A stretch of 35,399 nucleotides of DNA from assembly GCA_017534595.1 (NCBI GenBank), contig JAFXVY010000013.1, forward strand, positions 1 through 35,399. Reading direction: 5' to 3'. A model generated the notes under the pieces. That model was given only the letters and a program-made list of their open reading frames with translations. It made no database searches and was not told where the DNA came from. Each line of letters begins with the position of its first letter. Positions within the stretch are counted from its first letter, which is position 1. This document shows positions 14,426 through 22,769 of this stretch, one piece after another. The translations under genes and the position numbers were made by a program. The stretch comes from Ruminococcus sp. GTDB taxonomy: Bacteria; Bacillota; Clostridia; Oscillospirales; Ruminococcaceae.

Positions 14426-14534
14426 AGGAAAAGCCGTGCGTGACTTTTTTGTAATTGACAGTTCGTTGAAATTTGACAGAGTAATGGTATCATAAGGCTG
14501 AGAGATCATCAGCTTTTGCCGGCAGCCCCTTTTC

Positions 14535-14563
14535 TTGACATTCCTCTCCGATGATGTTATACT
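14535..14563 (+). promoter_or_regulatory. Promoter of the dus-LRR-AKR operon
   Basis: TTGACA (14535-14540), 17 bases, TATACT (14558-14563). It places the start codon of the dus gene downstream and excludes the in-frame ATG at 14551, which lies in the promoter. Confidence 0.85.
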
Positions 14564-14601
14564 GTTCCCAGCAGCATACGCGATCTGAAAGGACGGGCAG
14601 G

Positions 14602-15573
14602 ATGAAAAGCTTCAGCGAGACATATCTGAAAAAACTGCATATAGGCAGCATCACCGCCGGCTCGAACGTGCTCATGGCACCTCTTGCCGGCTATACCTGT
14701 TACCCGTTCAGGATGATGTGCCGCAGCCTCGGCGCGGGGCTCGCCTTTACCGAAATGGTCAGCGCCAACGGCCTCAAATACAATGACAAGGCCACCGCAA
14801 AGCTGCTTTACACCACCGATGCCGAGACCCCCAAAGCGGTGCAGCTGCTGGGCTCGGTACCCTCGGCGTTCGAGGCCGCCTGCAAGGGCAGATACACCGA
14901 AGCCTACGATATCGTGGATATCAACATGGGCTGCCCGGTGCCGAACATCGTCAAGAGCGGAGAGGGCTGCGCACTGACGCAGGATCTCCCCCTTGCGTCA
15001 AAGATCATCGAGGCCTGCAAGCGCAGCGGAAAGACCGTAACGGTAAAGTTCCGGCCGGGCATGAACCGCAGCCGGATAGTCGTGACCGAGTTCGCCCGGA
15101 TGTGCGAGGACTCCGGCGCGGATATGATAACCGTCCACGGGCGGACAAGGAATATGATGTACGACGGCGAGCCGGTGTACGAATACATCGCAGCGGCAAA
15201 GCAGGCGGTGAGCATACCCGTGATCGCCAACGGCGGCATACACAGCGATGAGGATGCGGTCAGGATGATGGAGCAGACGGGTGCCGACGGCGTGATGATC
15301 GCCCGGTACGGCCTCGAGGATCCGCTGATCTTCGTCCGGCTCACCGGCAAAAGCACCGATGCGTCCAAGCTCTCGCTGATACTTGAGCAGTCGGAGCTGG
15401 CAGAGTCCTGCTTTGACGAAACGGCGGCTATGGACTATGTCAGAAAGATCGCCTCATACTTTATGAAGAAGCTCCCGGGAACAAAGACCTGCAAGCAGGA
15501 GATGTTCCGCTGCGGGAGCATGACCGAGCTCAGAAGGATACTCGCCCGGATATTCGGAGAAACGGAGAAATGA
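14602..15573 (+). CDS. dusB: tRNA-dihydrouridine synthase (Dus family)
   Basis: A 323-residue flavoenzyme that reduces specific uridines in the tRNA D-loop using NAD(P)H and FMN. The start is the ATG at 14602 with AAAGGA eight bases upstream. Motifs in order: MAPLAGYTCYPFRMMC (FMN site), FTEMVSANGL, DINMGCPVPNIVKSGEGCAL with the catalytic Cys of GCP, VKFRPGMN, TVHGRTR, IANGGI and DGVMIARYG. It resembles the DusB branch; assignment to a particular uridine is not possible here. First gene of a tightly spaced operon: the LRR gene starts only two or three bases after its stop. A housekeeping enzyme in an unusual operon. Confidence 0.93.
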   Translation: MKSFSETYLKKLHIGSITAGSNVLMAPLAGYTCYPFRMMCRSLGAGLAFTEMVSANGLKYNDKATAKLLYTTDAETPKAVQLLGSVPSAFEAACKGRYTEAYDIVDINMGCPVPNIVKSGEGCALTQDLPLASKIIEACKRSGKTVTVKFRPGMNRSRIVVTEFARMCEDSGADMITVHGRTRNMMYDGEPVYEYIAAAKQAVSIPVIANGGIHSDEDAVRMMEQTGADGVMIARYGLEDPLIFVRLTGKSTDASKLSLILEQSELAESCFDETAAMDYVRKIASYFMKKLPGTKTCKQEMFRCGSMTELRRILARIFGETEK

Positions 15574-15575
15574 AA

Positions 15576-18500
15576 ATGCCTGAGGGATTTATTATTGAAA
15601 ACGGAACTCTCGTCGGATACAGCGGCGCCGAGCTCAGCGTGACCGTTCCGGAGGGAGTGCGCATAATAGGCAAAGGAGCCTTCAAGGGCCTTTCCGGAAT
15701 AACCGATATCACTCTGCCCGAGGGCGTCACCGAAATAGAGAACGAAGCCTTCAAGGGCTGCGGTATGCTCGGAAAAATCAACTTCCCGGAGGGGCTCGCA
15801 CGGATAGGTGATTTTGCCTTCCACCGCTGCCACTCCCTTTCCGCGGCGCTGCTTCCCGATACGGTGACAAGCATCGGCAGGGGAGCCTTCCTCTACTGCG
15901 ACAGCCTGAAAGAGGTCAGAGCTTTCGGGGTGCTGCGCTTTGAGAACCAGACCTTCTCAAACAACACACAGCTCTGCAAGGTCTCCCTCAACAGCGGGAT
16001 AGACACCTCCAATTTCGGCAGCGAGGTGTTCAACGGCTGCGTCGGGATCAGGGAGATCTGTCTTTCCGACGGCTGTGTCTGCCGTGCGGATAACCTTGTC
16101 TCGGCACTGGTCTCGGACAGGGACATCCACCCTGTCGTCCGCGCCGTCGCCGGGAGCATATATCAGTCGCTCAAGCTCGAGGACGGCGTGCTTTACAAAA
16201 TGCACATCGACCTCAGATCCTTTGAGCTGCCCGAGGGCATAAGCCGCATCGAAAAGGGCTGCTTCTTCGACAAGAAGGGGATAGTCTCGATAGTCTTTCC
16301 CGCCACTCTCGGGAGCATCGGCACAAACGCCTTCGGCAACTGCATAAACCTCGAACAGATCACCTTTAAAAACGCAAACACCGTCATCGACGAGGGGGCG
16401 TTCAGAGGGTGCAGCAATCTCAAAAGGATAGTTATCGGCAGCGAGACCTATCCCCTTTCCGGGATAAGCTATGATGAGGCTACCCCCTATCTGATAAGGC
16501 AGATAAACGATCAGGTGCTCGGGGATTTTTACATCAGCGGGAAAACGCTGATCTCCTACACCGGCAAGGAGGAGCGCGTCACCGTCCCCGACGGGATAAA
16601 GATAATAGGCGAGAGCTGCTTTGAGGGCAACGAAAAGCTGGTGCGGGTCATAATGAGCGGTTCCGTCCGGGAGATACACGAAAACGCATTCCGAAACTGC
16701 ATCTGTATGCAGTCAGTCGTTATGTCGGAAAACCTCACAAGGATTTGCAGGTCTGCCTTTGAGAACTGCCGCAAGCTGATACGCTTCAACGTCCCCGAGG
16801 GGCTCGCCGAGGTGGGCTTTGCCGCGTTCAGAGGATGCACTGCGCTGGAGCTCCCCGGCTTTGAAAAGGGCACTCCCCCCGCCGCCCCGGTAAGCGGGCG
16901 GACATACTCCGCGGAGGATATCCCCGCATACTCCTTCTGCGATAACGGCGAGATCACCGAGCTCGTTTTCGATAAGCCGGCGGTCATAGGGAAGTATGCT
17001 TTCTCGGCGTGCAGCAGGCTCGAGACGGTCGTGATAAACAACAGCGAATGCGTCATTGAGCGGAACGCCTTTGAAAAATGCGGCTCGCTGCGGGAGGTAA
17101 AGGTGCTTGCCGGGAAGATCGAAAAAGGCGCATTCTCCTTCTGCCGCAGCCTTGAAAGAGCTGAGATAAGCGGCGTCACCGTCCTTGCTGACGAGCTCTT
17201 TGCAGGCTGTACCTCGCTTCGGGAGATCACACTCTCTCCGGAGATATCCGCCGTCGGCAGGCGCTGCTTTGACGAGTGTACCTCCCTGAAAGAAATCGAC
17301 CTTTCAAATATACGGGTCATCGGCGAGCGTGCCTTTGAGCGCTGCGACAGCCTCACGGAGATAACCCTCACAAACGCAGCCGTTGGCTATCACGCCTTTG
17401 CCGACTGCTCACGGCTCGGGACGATAGCTCTCGACACGGAGACCGCCTTGCAGAGCGGAGCCTTTTTCGGCTGCACCTTCGCCGATACGGTGATATATGA
17501 CGGTCAGCGCTGTAACTTCTCGCTGTTCGCACAGAGCCGGAACACCGCCGGCAGCGAGCTGCCCTGCCGGGTGCAGGAGGTCATCGGCAGCGTGTATTCC
17601 TGCTTCACCGTGAACAGGGAAATGTGCATCGAAAAATACAAGGGCGATGCCTCGGCGGTAAGGATCCCCGGGGATATAGTCTCCGTCGGGGACGAAGCCT
17701 TCCGCGATCATCTGAGAGTTGAAGAGATAGTCTTCCCCGAGAGCGTGAAGCGCAGCGGGAAGATGGCATTCTCCGGCACCGGCTGGCTCGAAAGAAAGCG
17801 CAGCGAGGGCGGGTATAACATAGTGAACGGTATGCTGATAGATGCCGCAGCCTGCGGCGGGAGAGCCGAGATAGGCGATGATATCGAGCGCATCTGCTCC
17901 TGGGCGTTCGCCGGGAGCACAGAGCTCCGTGAGCTGATAATACGAAACGGGCGCGTTGCGGTAGATGCCTTTGCCTTCCGCAACTGCCTCAATCTCAAAA
18001 GGATAGTCCTCCTAGACGGCAGCGCCTACACCCTTGAAAGCGTCAGGGACATCGAAGAAAAGGACTATCCCGAGCTCGTCAGACGGATATTTTCTGAGTG
18101 TATAAACTGCTTCAAGCTCAGCGGCGACGGCGTCCTCGCCGAGAGCACCGGCAACATCAGGGAGCTGGTCTTCCCCGCAGGGATAAAGGAGATCGGCGAG
18201 CAGGTCTATATGGACTGCCACCTGCTCGAGTCCATCCGCCTCGCGGAGGACACCGCCGTGATCGGCAGGGCGGCGTTCAAGAACAGCAAATGGCTTCGCA
18301 CCGTCGGCAGCGCGGCGGGAGTCGAAAGGATAGAAGCGCAGGCATTCAGCGGCTGCAAGAGCCTTGAGAGCATAGAGCTCTCCGATGCGCTCAGGGTCAT
18401 CGGCAAGCGGGCCTTCGAGCACTGCTGCGCCCTGAAAGAGATATATCTCCCGGAGGGGATAACGGTCATCCCGGAGATGGCGTTTTTCAGATGCAAGAGC

Positions 18501-18647
18501 CTGCGCAGGGTCGTGATACCCGCCTCGGTGAGAGAGATCGGTTCTCAGGCCTTTGCCTATTGCAGCGAGCTTGGGGAGGTCGTCTTCCGCGACCGCGAGA
18601 GCGTAAAGCTCGCCGGCGATGCCTTTGCGTGGTGTGACAAGCTATGA
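15576..18647 (+). CDS. Giant BspA-like leucine-rich-repeat protein (LRR_5), no export signal
   Basis: About 1023 residues made almost entirely of LRR_5 units of about 23 residues (pattern I-GxxAFxxCxxLxxIxLPexV). The ATG at 15576 has CGGAG eight bases upstream; the ATG at 15570 would overlap the dus stop but with poor spacing. The repeat runs are broken about five times by a restart segment such as FIIENGTLVGYSG or FKLSGDGVLAESTG, several preceded by a helical segment (YDEATPYLIRQI, KDYPELVRRI), so the protein looks like serial duplications of one module. No signal peptide, membrane helix, dockerin or anchor is visible, which suggests a cytoplasmic protein unlike the secreted BspA adhesins. 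It sits between dus and an aldo-keto reductase with two- to four-base junctions. Function unknown; probably protein binding. Confidence 0.88.
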   Translation: MPEGFIIENGTLVGYSGAELSVTVPEGVRIIGKGAFKGLSGITDITLPEGVTEIENEAFKGCGMLGKINFPEGLARIGDFAFHRCHSLSAALLPDTVTSIGRGAFLYCDSLKEVRAFGVLRFENQTFSNNTQLCKVSLNSGIDTSNFGSEVFNGCVGIREICLSDGCVCRADNLVSALVSDRDIHPVVRAVAGSIYQSLKLEDGVLYKMHIDLRSFELPEGISRIEKGCFFDKKGIVSIVFPATLGSIGTNAFGNCINLEQITFKNANTVIDEGAFRGCSNLKRIVIGSETYPLSGISYDEATPYLIRQINDQVLGDFYISGKTLISYTGKEERVTVPDGIKIIGESCFEGNEKLVRVIMSGSVREIHENAFRNCICMQSVVMSENLTRICRSAFENCRKLIRFNVPEGLAEVGFAAFRGCTALELPGFEKGTPPAAPVSGRTYSAEDIPAYSFCDNGEITELVFDKPAVIGKYAFSACSRLETVVINNSECVIERNAFEKCGSLREVKVLAGKIEKGAFSFCRSLERAEISGVTVLADELFAGCTSLREITLSPEISAVGRRCFDECTSLKEIDLSNIRVIGERAFERCDSLTEITLTNAAVGYHAFADCSRLGTIALDTETALQSGAFFGCTFADTVIYDGQRCNFSLFAQSRNTAGSELPCRVQEVIGSVYSCFTVNREMCIEKYKGDASAVRIPGDIVSVGDEAFRDHLRVEEIVFPESVKRSGKMAFSGTGWLERKRSEGGYNIVNGMLIDAAACGGRAEIGDDIERICSWAFAGSTELRELIIRNGRVAVDAFAFRNCLNLKRIVLLDGSAYTLESVRDIEEKDYPELVRRIFSECINCFKLSGDGVLAESTGNIRELVFPAGIKEIGEQVYMDCHLLESIRLAEDTAVIGRAAFKNSKWLRTVGSAAGVERIEAQAFSGCKSLESIELSDALRVIGKRAFEHCCALKEIYLPEGITVIPEMAFFRCKSLRRVVIPASVREIGSQAFAYCSELGEVVFRDRESVKLAGDAFAWCDKL

Positions 18648-19690
18648 GATACAGAGAACTCGGAAACACAGGACTTAAAGTGTCGGAGATCGGCTTCGGC
18701 ACCATCCCCATACTCAGCGGGAACGTCCCCGTGCTGCCTGACTATTACAGCCCCGATACCGGTGAAGCCTGTGACATCATGATGCTGGCTTACCGCATGG
18801 GCTGCAATCTCTACGACACGGCGATCCCCGAGGAGTACGGCGACGCGGAATACAAGCTGGGCGTGTTCGCACAGAAAGTCGGCAGAGAGAACATCATCAT
18901 CTCCGACAAGGCGCGTTTCACGGACGGAAACGATATGTTCCGCGAGGTGAAGCGCTCGGCGGAAAATCTCGGCACGGCGCCGGATATCTATTTCGTGCAT
19001 CAGGTGGACGAGAAAAACGAGGACGAGACCTTCTCGCGCTACGGTGCGCTCGACGCACTCTGCGACCTGAAAAAAGCCGGCGTCATCCGGTTCACCGGCA
19101 TAGCGACCCATTATTACAGCGTCGCCGAACGCGCCGCCCGCGACGGCAGAGTCGATGTGATCCAGACCAGCGGCAATATCCTCGAGCGCGGCATTATGGA
19201 CCGCATCGCCGGAAACGACGTTTTCAGAGGCAAGGGGCTCATCCTCAACAAGGTCTATGCCGCAGGCTGCCTGTTCAGCGCGTTCACCGCCCCGGAGCTG
19301 ATAGGCGGAGTGCTGCACTGGCCGTTCTCCTGCGCCCTTATCGGCATCGGTACTCCCGGGCAGGCAGAGACCGCCATGAAGGAGTACCCCCGCAGAGACT
19401 TCACCTTTGAGGAGGTCACGTCAAGGCTCGCGGAGCATTTCCCGCCCATACCCTGCACAAGATGTCAGCGCTGCGTCTGCCCCAAGGGATATGAGATACA
19501 TATTGCTCTGCGGCAGTATAACTACTGTCACCTCGGCAAGCGCTTCTGGGCAATGAAAAAGCTCAGGATGAACATAGAGGAGCTTTACGAGAGCTGCCGA
19601 AGCTGCACCGAAAGACCCTGCATGAAGGACTGCCCGCAAGACCTCTGCATCCCCGAGCTCATCGAGCGGATATACGAAATGACGCTCTGA
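18644..19690 (+). CDS. Aldo/keto reductase with C-terminal iron-sulfur cysteines
   Basis: A 348-residue protein. The TIM-barrel part keeps the AKR tetrad: Asp in NLYDTA, Tyr in EEYGDAE, Lys in SDKARF and His in YFVHQVDE. The C-terminal 100 residues are a ferredoxin-like extension with two cysteine sets, CTRCQRCVCP and CRSCTERPCMKDCP, as in AKR-ferredoxin fusions of anaerobes, suggesting electron transfer to or from a low-potential carrier. The ATG overlaps the stop of the LRR gene by four bases (ATGA at 18644-18647), so translation is probably coupled. Last gene of the dus-LRR-AKR operon. Substrate unknown. Confidence 0.9.
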   Translation: MRYRELGNTGLKVSEIGFGTIPILSGNVPVLPDYYSPDTGEACDIMMLAYRMGCNLYDTAIPEEYGDAEYKLGVFAQKVGRENIIISDKARFTDGNDMFREVKRSAENLGTAPDIYFVHQVDEKNEDETFSRYGALDALCDLKKAGVIRFTGIATHYYSVAERAARDGRVDVIQTSGNILERGIMDRIAGNDVFRGKGLILNKVYAAGCLFSAFTAPELIGGVLHWPFSCALIGIGTPGQAETAMKEYPRRDFTFEEVTSRLAEHFPPIPCTRCQRCVCPKGYEIHIALRQYNYCHLGKRFWAMKKLRMNIEELYESCRSCTERPCMKDCPQDLCIPELIERIYEMTL

Positions 19691-19740
19691 GCGCACAGGC
19701 ATGATAACAAGATATGATAATAAGATAGCCGTTATTATGC

Positions 19741-19769
19741 TTGACAACAGCGGTGTTTCGTGATACTAT
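19741..19769 (+). promoter_or_regulatory. Promoter of the xylanase gene
   Basis: TTGACA (19741-19746), 17 bases, TACTAT (19764-19769) with an upstream TGA forming an extended -10. Confidence 0.8.
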
Positions 19770-19792
19770 ATCTGTGCTTGATATAAAATAAG

Positions 19793-19808
19793 GCTGCGTA
19801 TCCGCAGC
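19793..19808 (+). promoter_or_regulatory. Leader hairpin before the xylanase ribosome site
   Basis: GCTGCG (19793-19798), loop TATC, CGCAGC (19803-19808). It ends four bases before the AGGAG site and could affect translation initiation or mRNA stability. Function not established. Confidence 0.45.
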
Positions 19809-19823
19809 GACAGGAGAATGATC

Positions 19824-21524
19824 ATGAAGAAAAAGATTTTACTTGTATTATGCGTGCTCGCCTGCTCTCTGAGCATGGTGACAGCCTGCGGGGAGTCGGA
19901 CAGCAGCTCCTCCGGCGGCCAGAACAACAGCACCGTTCAGTCCGCTTCCGATGAAGAGGATATCGACGAGGAGACAGGGAATATGTCCGCAGATTTTGTT
20001 GAGATCCTCTACTACACCAACTTCGACGACGGCGATATCAGCAAATTCGCCGCCCGCAGCTCCGACGACCCCACGTCGCTCGCTGTTGTTGAGGGAAAGG
20101 CCAAGACCGGCAAGAAGAGCCTCTGCGCTTCCGGAAGGACAAGCGAGAAGAACGGCCCCGTGTTCAAGCTCGACGGTATCGCCGAGGCTAACAAGGAATA
20201 CTGCATGAACATAAACGTTATGCAGGATGACAGATCCCCCGTCACCGTCGGCCTCGAGTACACCGACCAGAGCGGCGCGGTGCAGACCAAGGCGCTGTTC
20301 ACCACCAAGCAGGGCGGCAGATGGCATAACATCAAGCAGCTCCTCGTCTCCATACCCGGCGACTTCAAGAGCGGGTATATCTATTTCGAGGGCGGCACCT
20401 CCGACATCTGGCTCGACTTCCTCAACTTCATAGAGCTCCCCTCTGCGGATATCGAGTTTGACATCGACTCCCTCTGCGAGGTCTTCAAGGACGACTTCAA
20501 GGTCGGCACCGCGATCACTCCCGCCGATCTCAAGTCGAGAAGCACCACGGCTCTCCTTGAAAAGCACTTCAATCAGAGCATCACCGTCGGCAACGAGCTC
20601 AAGCCCGACTACGTCCTCGATCAGGACGCTACCCTTGCATACTTCAAGGAGAGCGGCGACGACGAGCATCCCCAGGTATCCTTTGATGCCGCCAAGCCCG
20701 TCCTCGAATATGCCCGCACACAGAATATCCCCGTGCGCGTTCATACTCTCGTATGGCACTCCCAGACCCCGACCTGGTTCTTCAAGGAGGGCTACGACGC
20801 CGCCGGAGAGTGGGTATCTCCCGAGAAGATGACCGCCCGTCTCGAGAACTATATCAAGGCTTACTTTGAAAAGCTCACCGAGCTCTATCCCGATATCAAC
20901 TTCTATGCCTGCGACGTTGTAAACGAGGCATGGATGGAAAACGGCAAGCCCCGTGAGGCAGGCGACAACAAGGTCAAGGAGGGCGCATCCGCCTGGGTGA
21001 AGATCTACGGCGACAACTCCTTCATCGAAAAGGCCTTCACCTTCGCAAGAAAGTATGCTCCCGAGGGCTGCAAGCTCTATTACAACGACTATAACGAGTA
21101 TATGTCCGGCAAGCTGAACGCTATCTACGATATGGCGGAGGACTTCAAGGAGAAGGGCATCATCGACGGTATCGGTATGCAGTCGCATCTTGACGTCCGC
21201 AAGGGCACCGACGCCTTCCCCTCGGTGCAGATGTATAAGACCGCTCTTGATACATACAGCACCCTCGGCCTCGATATCCAGATCACCGAGCTCGACGCCA
21301 CCGTTCCCAACAATTCCAAGGACACCTATTTTGAAGCACAGGCCGAGTACTACAAGGGCATCATGGAGGCCGCTTACGAGTACAAGGACTATATCTCCGC
21401 CGTTATCTTCTGGGGTCTCTCGGATGACAAGAGCTGGAGAGCTTCGGGTCAGCCGCTGCTCTTCGACGGCAACAACAAGGCAAAGCCTGCGTTCTACTCG
21501 ATAATTGAGGATCACAAAAAGTAA
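19824..21524 (+). CDS. Endo-1,4-beta-xylanase, GH10, lipoprotein
   Basis: A 566-residue secreted lipoprotein that should cleave xylan backbones at the cell surface. The ATG at 19824 is preferred over 19818 because AGGAG lies seven bases upstream. The signal peptide ends in a lipobox (SMVTAC, Cys22 lipidated), followed by a Ser/Asn/Asp/Glu-rich linker. Residues of about 60-205 look like a family 4/9/22-type carbohydrate-binding module (TNFDDGDISKFAARSSD, ending DIWLDFLNFIE). The GH10 barrel fills about 215-566: HTLVWHSQTPTWF, the acid/base DVVNEAW (Glu368), the nucleophile ITELDA (Glu489) and VIFWGLSDDKSWR. There is no dockerin, so it is membrane-anchored rather than cellulosomal. Monocistronic, with its own promoter and terminator. 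Confidence 0.95.
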   Translation: MKKKILLVLCVLACSLSMVTACGESDSSSSGGQNNSTVQSASDEEDIDEETGNMSADFVEILYYTNFDDGDISKFAARSSDDPTSLAVVEGKAKTGKKSLCASGRTSEKNGPVFKLDGIAEANKEYCMNINVMQDDRSPVTVGLEYTDQSGAVQTKALFTTKQGGRWHNIKQLLVSIPGDFKSGYIYFEGGTSDIWLDFLNFIELPSADIEFDIDSLCEVFKDDFKVGTAITPADLKSRSTTALLEKHFNQSITVGNELKPDYVLDQDATLAYFKESGDDEHPQVSFDAAKPVLEYARTQNIPVRVHTLVWHSQTPTWFFKEGYDAAGEWVSPEKMTARLENYIKAYFEKLTELYPDINFYACDVVNEAWMENGKPREAGDNKVKEGASAWVKIYGDNSFIEKAFTFARKYAPEGCKLYYNDYNEYMSGKLNAIYDMAEDFKEKGIIDGIGMQSHLDVRKGTDAFPSVQMYKTALDTYSTLGLDIQITELDATVPNNSKDTYFEAQAEYYKGIMEAAYEYKDYISAVIFWGLSDDKSWRASGQPLLFDGNNKAKPAFYSIIEDHKK

Positions 21525-21536
21525 GAACCGAATAAA

Positions 21537-21577
21537 ACAGCAGCGGGCAGGAGAACTTCTCCTGCCCGCTTTGCTGT
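21537..21577 (+). terminator. Rho-independent terminator after the xylanase gene
   Basis: A 12-bp stem AGCGGGCAGGAG (21542-21553) / CTCCTGCCCGCT (21559-21570) with a five-base loop, extended outside by ACAGC/GCTGT. The T-tract is short. Confidence 0.82.
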
Positions 21578-21631
21578 CGTTGTCTATATCATACCGCCGC
21601 GGGATTTTCAACTCCGCATGAAAGCCCGGTG

Positions 21632-21660
21632 TTGAAATTTGCCGGGCGCTGTGCTATAAT
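21632..21660 (+). promoter_or_regulatory. Promoter of the Mbeg1-like gene
   Basis: TTGAAA (21632-21637), 17 bases, TATAAT (21655-21660). Confidence 0.85.
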
Positions 21661-21683
21661 GTTGAAAAAAGGAGGCTGATACC

Positions 21684-22718
21684 GTGAACGAATATGTCGA
21701 TACCGCCCTTGCGCTCTCGCTGCTGTCATACTTCCCCGAGCTCTCCCACGGCAGCTTCCCGGATATCGGAGCCTTTCTCGACTTCTACTTCACCTCGGAT
21801 AAGGATAACCGTCCCGAGACCATGTTTTCCGGCCTCTGCCCCGATGAGGATTCCGGCGTCGTCGCTGCCATGAAGGAGCTGCGCCGCAGACGCTTCCGTG
21901 AGATGCGGATAGTCTGCGATTCGTCCCGCAGCCGCAGGTTCAACAGCTTCTGCGCCGTTGACAGCGTCACGGGGACAGCCTATATAGTCATCGGCGGCAA
22001 CTACCGCATCGGCTTCTATACCTCCGGCAGCGGCGTGACAAGCTCGTGGTGCGATAATTTCCTCGGTGCCGTCCAGACGGTCACAGTCGAGCAGAAGGAT
22101 ATACTCACCTTTTTCGACCGCGCAGTGTCCCGCCTGAACGGTCAGAGGATCATAGTCTGCGGGCACTCCAAGGGCGGAAGCCTCGCGCAGTACATAACCC
22201 TTATGCGCGGCAGCGTCGGGCGCTGTTATTCCTTTGACGGTCAGGGCTTCTCGGACGGCTTTATAAAACGCCACCGCAGGCTCATAGAAAAGCGCGGCGG
22301 GAAGATACAGAGCTTCACCCCTGACAGGAGCACCGTCGGCTCGCTGCTGACCCCGCTCAGTACCGCCGAAAAATACACCGTCAGGGCTATGCCGGTGCGG
22401 AAGGGGCTGCTCTGCTGCCATATCCCTGCCGCCCTGCTTGATAAAGACCTCCGGCTCGGGGAGCTTGTGCCCCGCCCCGCATTCATCACCCGGCTCATCG
22501 GCAGGGTCTCGGTGCAGACGGTCAGAGCCGCACAGCGGCTGCCGTTCATATCCGCCGAAAAGGGTCTCGGGCATATCGGCAAGGCTTTGCAGTATATCTT
22601 CAAGGAGCAGCCGAAGCGCGGCCTTGCGGAGCTCGTCAGCCCGGATGTGTTCTTTCTGCTCCTGCTGCTGATACTCGACATCCCTCCGGCGGCGGTGTGT
22701 ACGCTCCTTTCAGAATAA
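21684..22718 (+). CDS. Mbeg1-like (DUF2974) alpha/beta-hydrolase
   Basis: A 344-residue protein starting with GTG (21684-21686), eight bases after a strong AAAAGGAGG. It matches the lipase-like Mbeg1/DUF2974 family: an N-terminal NEYVDTALALSLLSYFPE segment, a strand YIVIGGN, and the nucleophile elbow VCGHSKGGSLAQY (Ser in GHSKGG), followed by YSFDGQGFS and an acidic or His region around FTPDRSTVGSLL. The C-terminus has one hydrophobic stretch (FFLLLLLILDIPPAAVC). No signal peptide, so the active site is probably cytoplasmic. Substrate unknown; esterase or lipase activity is a family inference. Monocistronic; convergent with the dockerin gene across a shared terminator. Confidence 0.82.
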   Translation: MNEYVDTALALSLLSYFPELSHGSFPDIGAFLDFYFTSDKDNRPETMFSGLCPDEDSGVVAAMKELRRRRFREMRIVCDSSRSRRFNSFCAVDSVTGTAYIVIGGNYRIGFYTSGSGVTSSWCDNFLGAVQTVTVEQKDILTFFDRAVSRLNGQRIIVCGHSKGGSLAQYITLMRGSVGRCYSFDGQGFSDGFIKRHRRLIEKRGGKIQSFTPDRSTVGSLLTPLSTAEKYTVRAMPVRKGLLCCHIPAALLDKDLRLGELVPRPAFITRLIGRVSVQTVRAAQRLPFISAEKGLGHIGKALQYIFKEQPKRGLAELVSPDVFFLLLLLILDIPPAAVCTLLSE

Positions 22719-22724
22719 TAAGAT

Positions 22725-22765
22725 CACCCGGACAGGATCCCTCCCGTCCGGGTGCTGCTGTTTAT
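22725..22765. terminator. Bidirectional terminator between convergent genes
   Basis: A perfect 9-bp stem CACCCGGAC (22725-22733) / GTCCGGGTG (22746-22754) with T-rich sequence on both sides, between the Mbeg1-like gene and the dockerin gene. Confidence 0.75.
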
Positions 22766-22769
22766 GCGT

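Noticed and set aside
14466-14493. Possible second promoter (TTGAAA, 16 bases, TATCAT) upstream of dus
   Set aside because: Weaker than the TTGACA-N17-TATACT promoter at 14535-14563, which is closer to the gene; not needed to explain expression.
19717-19738. ATAATAA/TTATTAT hairpin after the aldo-keto reductase gene
   Set aside because: All A-T stem with no T-tract after it; too weak to call a terminator.
19848-21611. 587-residue minus-strand open frame opposite the xylanase gene
   Set aside because: It mirrors the GC-rich codon pattern of the GH10 gene; no family features, no promoter and no ribosome site.
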